Below, in pieces: positions 8,869 to 17,879 of a DNA stretch of 64,000 nucleotides. Each line of letters begins with the position of its first letter. Position 1 is the first letter of the stretch. The translations under genes and the position numbers were made by a program. Origin of the DNA: Acholeplasmatales bacterium (lineage in GTDB: Bacteria; Bacillota_I; Bacilli_A; Acholeplasmatales; Acholeplasmataceae); assembly GCA_031284585.1 (NCBI GenBank), contig JAITXT010000003.1, forward strand, positions 62,001 to 126,000, read 5' to 3'. Below the pieces are notes generated by a model. That model did no database searches, was not told the origin of the DNA, and worked only from the letters and a program-made list of their open reading frames with translations.

Positions 8869-9378
8869 ATGAACGAAGACATAAGAAAAATATTAGAATT
8901 AGTATCATTAAACATAATTACTCCTGAGGAAGGAGAAAAATTAATTGAAGCAATTAACGTTCATGAAGAAACTAAAATTAATGATTCAAATGAAGAGAAC
9001 CATTTTGAGAACGCCTTTAAAAATTTTGAAGGAGCTTTCAAAAATTTTGAAGAGCAATTTTCAAATCCACTTTTAAAATCTAAAAATTATATTCCAAAAT
9101 TTCATTTTTCAAACGGATTATCTAGAGAAACTGAACAAAAAAAACCAACTGTAATTAAAATACAAATAATTGAGGGAGATGGAGATTCTACTAATTTAAC
9201 TATTCCTCTTGAATATGGTTCTGTTTTAAACGGAAAAACTATTAAGATTAAACCTATATATGCTCTAGATTTAAATATCGAAACAATTTTAGAACAAGCT
9301 TATAAAGTTATAAGTGGAACTGTTCTTTTTGAAAATGTATCTGAAGACGGAGATGTTATTAAAATATGGGTGGAATAA
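8869..9378 (+). CDS. SHOCT-like/YvlB N-terminal domain protein
   Basis: Cytosolic 169-residue protein. Residues 1-30 (EDIRKILELVSLNIITPEEGEKLIEAI) match the short helical module found at the N terminus of YvlB/LiaX-type proteins. A central linker repeats NFEGAFKNFEEQF, and the C-terminal half (KIQIIEGDGDSTNLTIPLEYG...) resembles the beta-rich part of SHOCT-like proteins with strands of the RIRV-type. Such proteins often accompany DUF2089 regulators and are tied to envelope stress in Firmicutes, but no role can be shown from this sequence. Last gene of the cassette. Confidence 0.6.
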   Translation: MNEDIRKILELVSLNIITPEEGEKLIEAINVHEETKINDSNEENHFENAFKNFEGAFKNFEEQFSNPLLKSKNYIPKFHFSNGLSRETEQKKPTVIKIQIIEGDGDSTNLTIPLEYGSVLNGKTIKIKPIYALDLNIETILEQAYKVISGTVLFENVSEDGDVIKIWVE

Positions 9379-9383
9379 AATTA

Positions 9384-10289
9384 TTATTCAAATTTTATAT
9401 TTGTAATATTAATTGCCCCATTAATAAAAAAATCTATTGTTTTAGAAGTTGTTCCTTTCTTGTATAATTTCAATTTTTTAGGATATCCTTTAGTTTGAAA
9501 CATGCATTTTGGACCAATAAAATCTAGACTTTCTACCCCATCAGAAAATGCACCTATAATTAAAGGAAGAGATCCACTAAATGGAGTTTGAGAAATTAAC
9601 CTAATAAAGAATCCACCAAATTTCATTAATTTACTTTTATATCTTGAAAAAAGACCTGTTTTTGAAACACCAGGGTGTACTATTATAGACTTAATATTGA
9701 TGTTATTTTTCTTAAAAAATGAATCTAAAAATATACCAAAAGACATCATTGCTAGTTTAGTATTAGAATAAACAACACTTGGTTTGTATTTTTTATAATC
9801 ATTAAAATGTGCATAATCAATTTTTGCGCCTTGAGCAGCTATAGAACTCACGTTAAGTATTCTAGGATTATTTCCATTTTTAAGTTTTGGTAATAAAATA
9901 GAAGTTAAAACATAATGAGAAATAAAATTAATTCCCATTTGAGATTCAATTCCGTCAACTGTTAATTCAAATTTTGGATTTCTCATTACTCCTGCATTAT
10001 TAATTAATACATCAATATGATCTAATTTTTCTAATAAATTATTAGCTACTCTTTTTACTTCGGAAAGGTTACCTTGATTACATTGATAAAAATATATTTT
10101 TGCATCTTCTTTTATTTTTCTAACTTCTTGTAAAAGAAGTTCTCCTTTCGATAAACTACTACCTAAAAAGTAGACTGTAGCATTTTTCTTAATAAAAAAA
10201 GTTAAAGCCTCTTTACCAATTCCGCTAGTTCCCCCTGTAATCACTACAACTTTGTTTGTTAAATCTCCAATTTCATTATATTTCGTCAT
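9384..10289 (-). CDS. Short-chain dehydrogenase/reductase
   Basis: NAD(P)-dependent oxidoreductase with a Rossmann fold. The 301-residue protein has TGGTSGIG (18-25, cofactor binding), the INNAG strand motif, a catalytic Ser (NVSSIAA) and the YSNTK active site; the overall pattern is closest to retinol-dehydrogenase/WWOX-like SDRs. Its start overlaps the GH13 stop by 14 bases, so it is the last gene of a glycosidase operon. A role on a sugar is possible but not shown. The Shine-Dalgarno (AAAGGA, 13 bases away) is poor, which fits coupled translation. Confidence 0.82.
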   Translation of the reverse strand: MTKYNEIGDLTNKVVVITGGTSGIGKEALTFFIKKNATVYFLGSSLSKGELLLQEVRKIKEDAKIYFYQCNQGNLSEVKRVANNLLEKLDHIDVLINNAGVMRNPKFELTVDGIESQMGINFISHYVLTSILLPKLKNGNNPRILNVSSIAAQGAKIDYAHFNDYKKYKPSVVYSNTKLAMMSFGIFLDSFFKKNNINIKSIIVHPGVSKTGLFSRYKSKLMKFGGFFIRLISQTPFSGSLPLIIGAFSDGVESLDFIGPKCMFQTKGYPKKLKLYKKGTTSKTIDFFINGAINITNIKFE

Positions 10290-11931
10290 TTATATTCTTT
10301 TTCCTTTGATATACTAATCCTTCATATGGTAATAAAAAATTTTTATTTTCTTTTAATGATGAATTTGTCGTAAATAAAATATCAAAATCCAAAACTAATT
10401 TTGTTTTCTTACCTGTAAAATTAAAAATAAATCCTAGCACTTTATTTTGATAAATTCTCTCGATGATAGCATATTTATTATTAACTTTATTTAATCTAAA
10501 ATCTCCATACTTCAAAATATTATTTTCATGTTTGAATTTAATTAATTTCTTATAAAAATTCAAAGTTGAGTTACTATCATTTATCTCATTTAGGACATTA
10601 ATATATGATAAATTCTTGTTAACATTAATCCAAGGTTCCGCACCTGAAAAAGATGCGTTTAATTCATTTTCCCATTGCATTGGAGTTCTAGCATTATCCC
10701 TAGAAACCTTTTTTATTATTTTAAAAGCACTTTTCTTTGGAACTTTAAAATTTTTAGTTAAGATCTCATAAACATTTTTACTTTCAATATCTCTAATTTC
10801 ATCAAAAGTTGAGAAAGGGTAATTTGTCATACCAATTTCCTCACCTTGATAGATAAAAGTAGTTCCCTTCAAACTAAAAAGTAGTAATCCGAGTAATTTT
10901 GCTTGTCTTTCATCATATTTTTTAAACCATCTGGAAATGCTTCTAGGTTGATCATGATTTTCAAAATATATTGCATTTTGTTTAACTTCGGTTTGCCATT
11001 TTGCTAAAACATTTATTAATCTTTTAAATCTTACTTTCCGATGAAACCATTTCAAGAATATTGCATCTATTTCCATATGCTCGAAACTAAAAATCATGTC
11101 AAGTTCTAAGGCTTTTTTATTTGTGAATATATTAGCGTCTTTTACCGTTGAAAAAACTGTTTCACCTATGGTAAGTATTTTTTTAGGTCCAAATACTTCT
11201 TCCTGAAGTCTTCTTAAAATTTTATGGGACTTATGCGTAGAGACATATTTATCATAACCAGTGAGTCCTCCCTTAAATTTTCCATTAGAATAGTCTGTTT
11301 TACCAAGTAAATTAATAACATCACACCTAAATCCAGATACACCTTTGTCAATCCAAAACTTTATGACTTTTACTGTTTCATTATATACCTCTTCGTTGTC
11401 ATAGTTTAAATCAGGTTGCTCCTTAGCGAATAGATGAAGATAATACTTACTAGTTATATCATCATATTCCCACGCTGATCCTCCAAAAAATGAAGTCCAA
11501 TTATTAGGAACATCCCCTTTAATATTTTTTTTAGATTTATTAATTCCATCTTTATAAATATAGTAATTATGATATTTACTATTAATATCTTTACTCAATT
11601 TAAACCATTCATGTTCCCAGGATGTATGATTAATTACTAAATCCATAATAATTTTTATGTCCCTCTTTTTAGATTCTTCAATTAATTGATGAAAATCTTC
11701 CATGGTCCCAAATTCTTCATTAATTTCAAAATAAGAAGAAATATCATATCCATTATCAAAATTAGGACTCTTGTAAATAGGAGAAAGCCAGATGTAATCA
11801 ACTTCAAGAGTTTTAATATAATCTAATTTACTGATAATCCCTTGGATATCGCCTATTCCATCGTTATTAGAATCCATAAAACTTCTAGGATAAATTTGAT
11901 AGATAACTTTATTTAATAATGTTTCATTCAT
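10276..11931 (-). CDS. malL: Oligo-1,6-glucosidase (GH13)
   Basis: Cytosolic exo-acting alpha-glucosidase for isomaltose-type oligosaccharides. The 551-residue protein shows the GH13 blocks: YQIYPRSFMDSNNDGIGD, DLVINHTS, GFRCDVIN (nucleophile Asp), the acid/base Glu in ILTIGETV, and ENHDQPR. The residue after the nucleophile is Val (DVIN); in this subfamily Val correlates with alpha-1,6 and Ala with alpha-1,4 specificity. No signal peptide. GAGGAG stands 7 bases before the ATG, which overlaps the alpha-galactosidase stop by 8 bases. Trehalose-6-phosphate hydrolase or a dextran glucosidase are alternatives, so the symbol is provisional. Confidence 0.86.
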   Translation of the reverse strand: MNETLLNKVIYQIYPRSFMDSNNDGIGDIQGIISKLDYIKTLEVDYIWLSPIYKSPNFDNGYDISSYFEINEEFGTMEDFHQLIEESKKRDIKIIMDLVINHTSWEHEWFKLSKDINSKYHNYYIYKDGINKSKKNIKGDVPNNWTSFFGGSAWEYDDITSKYYLHLFAKEQPDLNYDNEEVYNETVKVIKFWIDKGVSGFRCDVINLLGKTDYSNGKFKGGLTGYDKYVSTHKSHKILRRLQEEVFGPKKILTIGETVFSTVKDANIFTNKKALELDMIFSFEHMEIDAIFLKWFHRKVRFKRLINVLAKWQTEVKQNAIYFENHDQPRSISRWFKKYDERQAKLLGLLLFSLKGTTFIYQGEEIGMTNYPFSTFDEIRDIESKNVYEILTKNFKVPKKSAFKIIKKVSRDNARTPMQWENELNASFSGAEPWINVNKNLSYINVLNEINDSNSTLNFYKKLIKFKHENNILKYGDFRLNKVNNKYAIIERIYQNKVLGFIFNFTGKKTKLVLDFDILFTTNSSLKENKNFLLPYEGLVYQRKKNINDEI

Positions 11932-14263
11932 TTTGTAACTCCTCTACGATATATAATTTAGATCCAAAATCATTTAATAATCGTGTCGTTTTATTATAAT
12001 AACTAGCTTGAAATTGATTAGTTAAGAGTAACCCACTTTCTAAAAGAGACCCTTGAGCAAAATACTTTTCTTTAACTTCATCTAGAGAAAATCTCTTGGC
12101 TATAAAATTAAATATAAAACCAGTTGGGTTAATTTTTATTTTAGAAATAAAATTAACTAAATGTCCAAACGAGGAAATATAAACCTTTTGATTTTTACTA
12201 GAGACTTCGTAATTCTTTGAACTATCAAGCCCTTTAACTTTTAAAATATCCGATCTAAGAGTAGGATAATATCTATTTTGAAAAAAGGAAACTACATTGC
12301 TAGTATCGCTCTTACACTGAAAACTATATTGATTATCCCTTAAAAAAATTCTATAAAATTCACCAAATTGAAAAATATGACGATATTTTTTATAAAATTT
12401 TATGTCCTCTTTAACCTCTAACAGTTCTACTTTAGTTAAATATTTTAAATTTAACTCGTAACCAAGTACCCCAAAAGAAGAAACATTGAAACGCGTTGAA
12501 AATGGTGAATTTCTTAAAGTTTGTTGGTGTGGAGCAAGACTTACGTGCGATGAAATAGAAGAAAGTGGATAAAAATAAGATAATCCTTTTTGAATATCAA
12601 TCCTTTCTACAGGATCAGTATTATCACTCGCCCAAATTGAAGTTGAAAAACAAAGCATTCCTAGATCAAATCTATTTCCACCACTAGCACAAGTTTCTAA
12701 ATACACAGATGGTCTTTTAATAAATATTTCTTTTAATATATGATAGAGAGAAATAATATATCTATGAAAAAACTCTCCTTGATTCTCTAATACACTAGAG
12801 TACATATCAGAAATATTTCTATTCATATCCCATTTAATATAATCAATATTATTTTCATCAATTAGTTTGGTGACATTCCCTATAATGTATTCTTGAACTT
12901 CTTCTTTTATAATATCTAAAACATATTGATGTCTTCCTTGAGAAGGATCTTTGCTAGGAACCTTAACTAGATATTCTGGATGTTTTAAATATAGATCACT
13001 CTCGTAAGATATCATTTCTGGTTCGACCCAAAGTCCAAACTTAAGACCTAATTTATGAATACGAGAACTTAAATTTTTTAAACCTCTAGGTATTTTTTTA
13101 AGATTAACTTCATAATCTCCCAGTGCTTTAGTATCGTTATTTCTGTTTTTGAACCAACCATCATCTAAAACAAATAACTCTATACCAAGTGATTTTGCTT
13201 TTTTAGCTAGAGATAATAATTTTTTTTGATTAAAATCAAACATAAAAGATTCCCATTCGTTTATTAATATCGGTCTTTCTTTATTTTTATAATCTCCTCT
13301 TATAATGTTATCATTAATAAAATTATGAAAATTTTGAGAAAGTTTATTAAAACCATGTTTGGAATAAGTGAGAATTGCTTGTGGAGTTTCAAAAATCTTA
13401 TTATGAGCTAAATCATAAGAAAAACAAAAATTATTAATCCCTAATTGAATTCTTAAAAAATCAAAATTATTTAATTCAATTAAACCTAAATGATTTCCGC
13501 TATATATCAAATTGAATCCATAACATTCACCATAATCTTCATTTGTAGATTCTTTAGAAATTATAAATCCTGGGTTATGTTTGTTGGAACTATTTCCAGT
13601 TAATGATTGATTAATATAAACACCATTAAAAATATCTTGTTTTTTAACATGAGTCTCATTTGCCCATGATCCACTCAAAGTAATTAATTTGTAATCTTTA
13701 CAAACTATATCAAGATTCATACTCATTATCTTTCTAATATTAATAGATTTCATTGATTTATTTTCTAAAGTTACCCATCTAACTATGATATCTTTATCAA
13801 AAAAAACTTGATAATGAAGATTTAAGAAAACATCACAAGATATTTCTTTAAGTCTAACTATTAGTGTGGTTATATTAGAATCTTCTTGATAAGCGACGGG
13901 CAAAGTATTCATTTCGACTTTAGAATTTGTCACAGTATGTTTTAAATAAACAAAATCTGAAACAAAACTAGAATCACCTAATTGTACCTCGATAGGAGAA
14001 ACCCTATAATCACCTTTGCCGACACCGCTATATTCAAGTAATATATTATTTAGCGAATATAAATCGTCATCTTTATCGTAATATGTGGTTGTACCGGTAG
14101 AACTTGTATATTTAGGAGAAAGACTATAAATATCTACCTTAGAATCTAATAAATCACCATAATAAATACTTTCAAGATGTTTGTATTTTGTTATTCCAAA
14201 AATATAAGTTGTATTTTTAGTATCTAGTCTAAAGGTCTTTTTTGTGTTGTCATAAGTAATCAT
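11924..14263 (-). CDS. Alpha-galactosidase (GH36)
   Basis: Hydrolyses terminal alpha-galactosides such as melibiose and raffinose, in the cytosol (no signal peptide). The 779-residue length suits bacterial GH36 enzymes. Motifs: FVLDDGWF, GLWVEPEMI, YIKWDMNR (catalytic nucleophile Asp), ETCASGGNRFD, and IWASDNTD (acid/base Asp). A TTG 6 bases upstream is rejected: AGGAG is only 2 bases from it but 8 bases from the ATG at 14263. First gene of the minus-strand operon with GH13 and SDR genes; together they could degrade raffinose-family or mixed alpha-linked oligosaccharides, but no transporter or regulator adjoins them. Confidence 0.93.
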   Translation of the reverse strand: MITYDNTKKTFRLDTKNTTYIFGITKYKHLESIYYGDLLDSKVDIYSLSPKYTSSTGTTTYYDKDDDLYSLNNILLEYSGVGKGDYRVSPIEVQLGDSSFVSDFVYLKHTVTNSKVEMNTLPVAYQEDSNITTLIVRLKEISCDVFLNLHYQVFFDKDIIVRWVTLENKSMKSINIRKIMSMNLDIVCKDYKLITLSGSWANETHVKKQDIFNGVYINQSLTGNSSNKHNPGFIISKESTNEDYGECYGFNLIYSGNHLGLIELNNFDFLRIQLGINNFCFSYDLAHNKIFETPQAILTYSKHGFNKLSQNFHNFINDNIIRGDYKNKERPILINEWESFMFDFNQKKLLSLAKKAKSLGIELFVLDDGWFKNRNNDTKALGDYEVNLKKIPRGLKNLSSRIHKLGLKFGLWVEPEMISYESDLYLKHPEYLVKVPSKDPSQGRHQYVLDIIKEEVQEYIIGNVTKLIDENNIDYIKWDMNRNISDMYSSVLENQGEFFHRYIISLYHILKEIFIKRPSVYLETCASGGNRFDLGMLCFSTSIWASDNTDPVERIDIQKGLSYFYPLSSISSHVSLAPHQQTLRNSPFSTRFNVSSFGVLGYELNLKYLTKVELLEVKEDIKFYKKYRHIFQFGEFYRIFLRDNQYSFQCKSDTSNVVSFFQNRYYPTLRSDILKVKGLDSSKNYEVSSKNQKVYISSFGHLVNFISKIKINPTGFIFNFIAKRFSLDEVKEKYFAQGSLLESGLLLTNQFQASYYNKTTRLLNDFGSKLYIVEELQNE

Positions 14264-14421
14264 TTTCAAAACTCCTATATTTAATTATACAGTAAAACAA
14301 GCATAATTCTATGTATAAATACAATATAATTCTGAATTTAACGATAATAAAATTTATTTGACAATTAATTTCAATAAAAAATTAAAAGTGATAAAATATT
14401 AAAGGGGAAAGGGGTGTTTAT

Positions 14422-15387
14422 ATGTTTACTGATGTACTTAGTTTAGTTTTAATGATTCTTTTTATTATACTTGGATGTCTTTATTTTTTATATTCTCTTT
14501 TTTATATTAAAGGTGAAAAAAATATTAAATACATTATTTTTCATTCTGGATACTCATTAATAACTATTCTCTTTGGTGTTTCCCTTTTATTTTATTATCC
14601 TTTTAATAGTTTTTCTTTCTTAGCTATTACCACTTATGGTTTAACTGCCTACACAGGTTTCATTCTGGCTTATTATTTTAGAGATGAAAAAAGAAAGAAA
14701 ATAATATTCTATATCTTTACTGGAATCTTTACATTTTTCACTATTTGGAAATTATTCTCCTTTAAAGAACTCACTATTATTCAAAGACTTCCCCTTAATG
14801 TTTGTAATATATTAATAATATTTATGATAGTATGCTCATTTAAGAAAATCAAGTTTTTAGATAATTATATTATTTGTTTTGCCTTTCTTGGTGGATTAGC
14901 AAATTTTTTAGTTGGCGGTTACTATGATGATATAGTTAGAACAATCGAAGAAGGTGGTTTAGGTGTTTTATCGGAAGGACTAGGATTCTTTCACGAGAGA
15001 TTCCTAGAAGCAGCTTTATTGCATTCCCTCTTTTTAACTATGTGCATATTTACTTTTATGTCTAACTACATAAAACTAGATTGGAAAAAATCACTACTTA
15101 ATCTAATTTGGATTGCTCCTCTTTTCATTATATTTTCATTTACTAATCAAATTTGGGAAACTGATTTTTTCTTCACAGGAACTAAAGGAGCAACTCCTTC
15201 ATTTCTAATTTCAATTTATAATGCCATTCCACACTTTGAAATTACATTGTTTAATTTTAATTTTGAGATTAATATTTTATATTCCCTCATTTTAATTTCG
15301 GGTTGTGGTTTTGTGTTATTTGCCTTAACATACCCATTATCAAAGATTCAAGATAGAATATATTATAAAGAAGTAGAACAAAAATAA
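14422..15387 (+). CDS. Multi-pass membrane protein, possibly YwaF/TMEM164-like
   Basis: A 321-residue protein with about eight hydrophobic helices and few charged loops. The segment LPLNVCNILIIFMIV in the middle resembles the PLxxC motif of YwaF-type membrane proteins; beyond that I recognise no function. Two G-rich boxes (AAAGGGG) precede the ATG. A TTGACA at 14358 is a good -35 element, but the best -10 candidates are not at ideal spacing. The GNAT gene follows after 4 bases. Confidence 0.5.
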   Translation: MFTDVLSLVLMILFIILGCLYFLYSLFYIKGEKNIKYIIFHSGYSLITILFGVSLLFYYPFNSFSFLAITTYGLTAYTGFILAYYFRDEKRKKIIFYIFTGIFTFFTIWKLFSFKELTIIQRLPLNVCNILIIFMIVCSFKKIKFLDNYIICFAFLGGLANFLVGGYYDDIVRTIEEGGLGVLSEGLGFFHERFLEAALLHSLFLTMCIFTFMSNYIKLDWKKSLLNLIWIAPLFIIFSFTNQIWETDFFFTGTKGATPSFLISIYNAIPHFEITLFNFNFEINILYSLILISGCGFVLFALTYPLSKIQDRIYYKEVEQK

Positions 15388-15391
15388 TTAA

Positions 15392-16192
15392 ATGTTTAAG
15401 AAAACTAATTATCTAGATAGTAATGAAGTTCTAAATATCTTAAAAATAAAATATAAAAAAATAATTAGTAAAATAGAAAACTTTGATTTACAAGTTGAAA
15501 TTGTAGATAAAAAAAAGACTCTAGAACTTAGTTTTTCTAGTACCCCTATTTTAACTATCTCACGAAATACAAATCTTAATTCAAAACAAATTAAATACTT
15601 AATCAATGCTCTTAAACTTAGAAAACTAAATTTAGAATCAAAAAGATTAATTATTAAACCAATAGATTTTGATGTAATAGACGAATATTTAATTTTCTCT
15701 ACTGATTTTGACACTCAAGATAAAGCAGGAGATAAAGTAATAACTGAAATTAGTGATGCAAAACTAGAAATAGAAGAATCAAAAAAATATGGATACTCAT
15801 ATTCAATAATAAATAAAATAGAGAACAAATTTATTGGTTGTGTTATTTTTTATCCTAAAAGTATTGGTTTTGAAATTGGTTATTCAATCTCTAAAGATTA
15901 TAGAAGAAAAGGTTATACCTTTGAAGCCTGCAATACTTTAATCAAATATGCATTTTCAAATACTAATATTAAAGTTATCTATGCAAGACATTTTCCAAAT
16001 AATGATGCATCAATGAATTTATTATATAAATTAGGGTTTAAATATCAAAATTATGTTGAAAATAGTTTTTTCCATCGAGGAAAAGAAAAATATATGCCTA
16101 CATACAACTATTTTTTAACTAAAAAACGTTATTTTTTAAATAACTGTTATCGATATATAAACGGATATTTCGCCAAAAAAGACTCTAAGTGA
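15392..16192 (+). CDS. GNAT acetyltransferase with an N-terminal extension
   Basis: The C-terminal part (about residues 85-250) is a RimJ/RimL-like N-acetyltransferase: FEIGYSISKDYRRKGYTFEA carries the acetyl-CoA loop, followed by VIYARHFPNNDASMNLLYKLGFK. About 85 residues precede it with no domain I recognise (basic, rich in Lys/Leu/Ile). No Shine-Dalgarno is visible, so translation may depend on the gene 4 bases upstream. The 3' end overlaps the convergent lipoprotein gene by 57 bases. The acceptor substrate is unknown. Confidence 0.72.
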   Translation: MFKKTNYLDSNEVLNILKIKYKKIISKIENFDLQVEIVDKKKTLELSFSSTPILTISRNTNLNSKQIKYLINALKLRKLNLESKRLIIKPIDFDVIDEYLIFSTDFDTQDKAGDKVITEISDAKLEIEESKKYGYSYSIINKIENKFIGCVIFYPKSIGFEIGYSISKDYRRKGYTFEACNTLIKYAFSNTNIKVIYARHFPNNDASMNLLYKLGFKYQNYVENSFFHRGKEKYMPTYNYFLTKKRYFLNNCYRYINGYFAKKDSK

Positions 16193-17557
16193 TGAAGTAC
16201 CAGGAGAGATTCCTGTAATAACTCCATCAATATTTACTTCAATAACATTACTATCATAAGAATCATAATAGAAAAAGTCATTTCCTGTATCTGGATCAAT
16301 TTTTAAGATTGTTAATTGAGTAGTCTCACCAACTGAAATTGTGATCGATGATTCTATAAAAGAAATTTCATTAATATTAATTAAACCTCTTTGATAAAAA
16401 TACCAAGCGCCATCATTACTTGTTTCTCCGATACTATCAATAGATATATGATAAAAATTTTCATTTTCTAAATCAAAATCTAAAATATCAAAATATGCTT
16501 TTTGAATCAAATGGAGGGATACCTTTTTACTTAATCTCTCAATTTCATAGATAAGAAGAGAATCATTAAAATTAATTCCTAGAATATTCGTAAATGAAGA
16601 AAGAAAATCACTATCTTCTACTAGTAAATATCCTTTATTTTTATCACCTTTAAAAACTGCATTAGTAGTATTTTTAATGAGAGATAAATCAAATAATTTC
16701 CTATAAGTTTCACTAGAAATGATATTGTCTTCTGTGAAGATATCTTTATGTGCTTTTGTACCGCTTGAATTATATATTACTTTGGTCAAACTATTATTTA
16801 AATTTAAAGCAAATACATTTTTACTAATTGTTAAACCATTATCATCAAAAACAACATTTCCGTAATTAGTAACTTTAGCTTGAAGAGATTCGCTTCCCGT
16901 AACTGTTAGAGTGTAATTGATTCCTAAATTCCTTAAACTTGAACTAACAAGATTACCGTAAAATGACTTTAAACTACCATTTATTAGAACTTTAGTAATA
17001 GCAAAATATTCTCCTAAACTAACACTTATACTAGCTTCTCCTTCTTGTAAAGCAGTAAACGATTTATCATCAGGATTAAATAAAAGATTTTTACTATATT
17101 CATATTTTACTTCTTGTTGTGTATCTATAGGAGTCGTTTCTACAATAGGTTTAAAGGTATCTCCTACAAAGAGTAAATCCTCATCTATTCTTATGCTAAC
17201 ACCAGTTGCTTTCTGAAAAACAGTAAGTACTAAATCTTTATAAACCTCAAGGCGTTCCGCAGAAGTAGCTCTAATAGTTGTAACTCCAATTGATTTCGCA
17301 ACAATCTTTTTGTTTTCATCGATAAAGGCAACATTAGTATCGGTAGATGTAAGAGAATAATCTAATTGAGTAGTATCTTTGGGATATAAAAATATATTTA
17401 ACATAAGTACTGTACCTTCAGGGACTGAAAATTCAGTTATTTCGTAATCTCCATTGACAAAATGTATCGATTTAATGTTTACAGCTTTAAAATCAATGCA
17501 AGAATACAATGAAAAAATAAACGATAAAATAATAACAAATAATAAACTCTTTCTCAA
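16136..17557 (-). CDS. Lipoprotein with bacterial Ig-like (Big_2) domains
   Basis: Surface-exposed lipoprotein: a short signal helix ends in the lipobox LYSC with Cys20. Ig-like Big_2 features appear near residues 40-120 (DTNVAFIDENKKIVAKSIGVTTIRATSA), again near 125-200 (FTALQEGEASISVSLG), and at the C terminus (SNVIEVNIDGVITGISPGTSSLRVFFG). The 230-residue middle is unrecognised. The start is TTG 17557: GGAGGAG lies just upstream and the only promoter (-10 at 17593-17588) is downstream of the longer open-frame start at 17599. The function is probably structural or adhesive. It overlaps the convergent GNAT gene by 57 bases. Confidence 0.7.
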   Translation of the reverse strand: MRKSLLFVIILSFIFSLYSCIDFKAVNIKSIHFVNGDYEITEFSVPEGTVLMLNIFLYPKDTTQLDYSLTSTDTNVAFIDENKKIVAKSIGVTTIRATSAERLEVYKDLVLTVFQKATGVSIRIDEDLLFVGDTFKPIVETTPIDTQQEVKYEYSKNLLFNPDDKSFTALQEGEASISVSLGEYFAITKVLINGSLKSFYGNLVSSSLRNLGINYTLTVTGSESLQAKVTNYGNVVFDDNGLTISKNVFALNLNNSLTKVIYNSSGTKAHKDIFTEDNIISSETYRKLFDLSLIKNTTNAVFKGDKNKGYLLVEDSDFLSSFTNILGINFNDSLLIYEIERLSKKVSLHLIQKAYFDILDFDLENENFYHISIDSIGETSNDGAWYFYQRGLININEISFIESSITISVGETTQLTILKIDPDTGNDFFYYDSYDSNVIEVNIDGVITGISPGTSSLRVFFGEISVYISITVI

Positions 17558-17587
17558 GAACTCCTCCTCATCTTTTTGTTTCAGTAT

Positions 17588-17593
17588 ATTATA
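17588..17593 (-). promoter_or_regulatory. -10 box of the lipoprotein gene
   Basis: TATAAT on the minus strand, placing the transcript start near 17581 and so excluding the upstream start codon at 17599. Confidence 0.5.
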
Positions 17594-17730
17594 TAACATT
17601 AATATGGGAAATTATGTAAATTAACAATTTTAACTATATCAGGATTGTAATGAGGACAAAAATAATTCCAATAATATGAAAATAGCAATAGAAAAAGATT
17701 TATAAATGATTATTTGTTAATAAAAAATTT

Positions 17731-17790
17731 ATGAAAATGAAATGTAAAAAAAAATCTCAAAATGAATGCATTTTCATGAGTATTTTTTAT
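17731..17790 (+). terminator. Hairpin with T-rich tail in the divergent gap
   Basis: ATGAAAATG (17731-17739) pairs with CATTTTCAT (17769-17777), followed by a T-rich tract up to 17799. The loop is 29 bases. There is no plus-strand gene upstream that needs a terminator, so it may instead be an operator or a short-RNA end. Confidence 0.3.
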
Positions 17791-17805
17791 TTTTTTTTAG
17801 ATTAA

Positions 17806-17811
17806 TATAAT
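17806..17811 (+). promoter_or_regulatory. -10 box of the nrdD promoter
   Basis: TATAAT about 70 bases upstream of nrdD. I looked for an NrdR box pair around it and did not find a convincing one. Confidence 0.5.
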
Positions 17812-17879
17812 ACAATAATTAATACATTAGTGAGATAAAAGAATAAATTTTCATTAGTAGCAGTAAAAGGAGAAATAAA

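Noticed and set aside
10276-11931. Trehalose-6-phosphate hydrolase as the main call for the GH13 enzyme
   Set aside because: No trehalose PTS or TreR gene adjoins it, and it shares an operon with alpha-galactosidase; DVIN favours oligo-1,6-glucosidase, though the call remains provisional.
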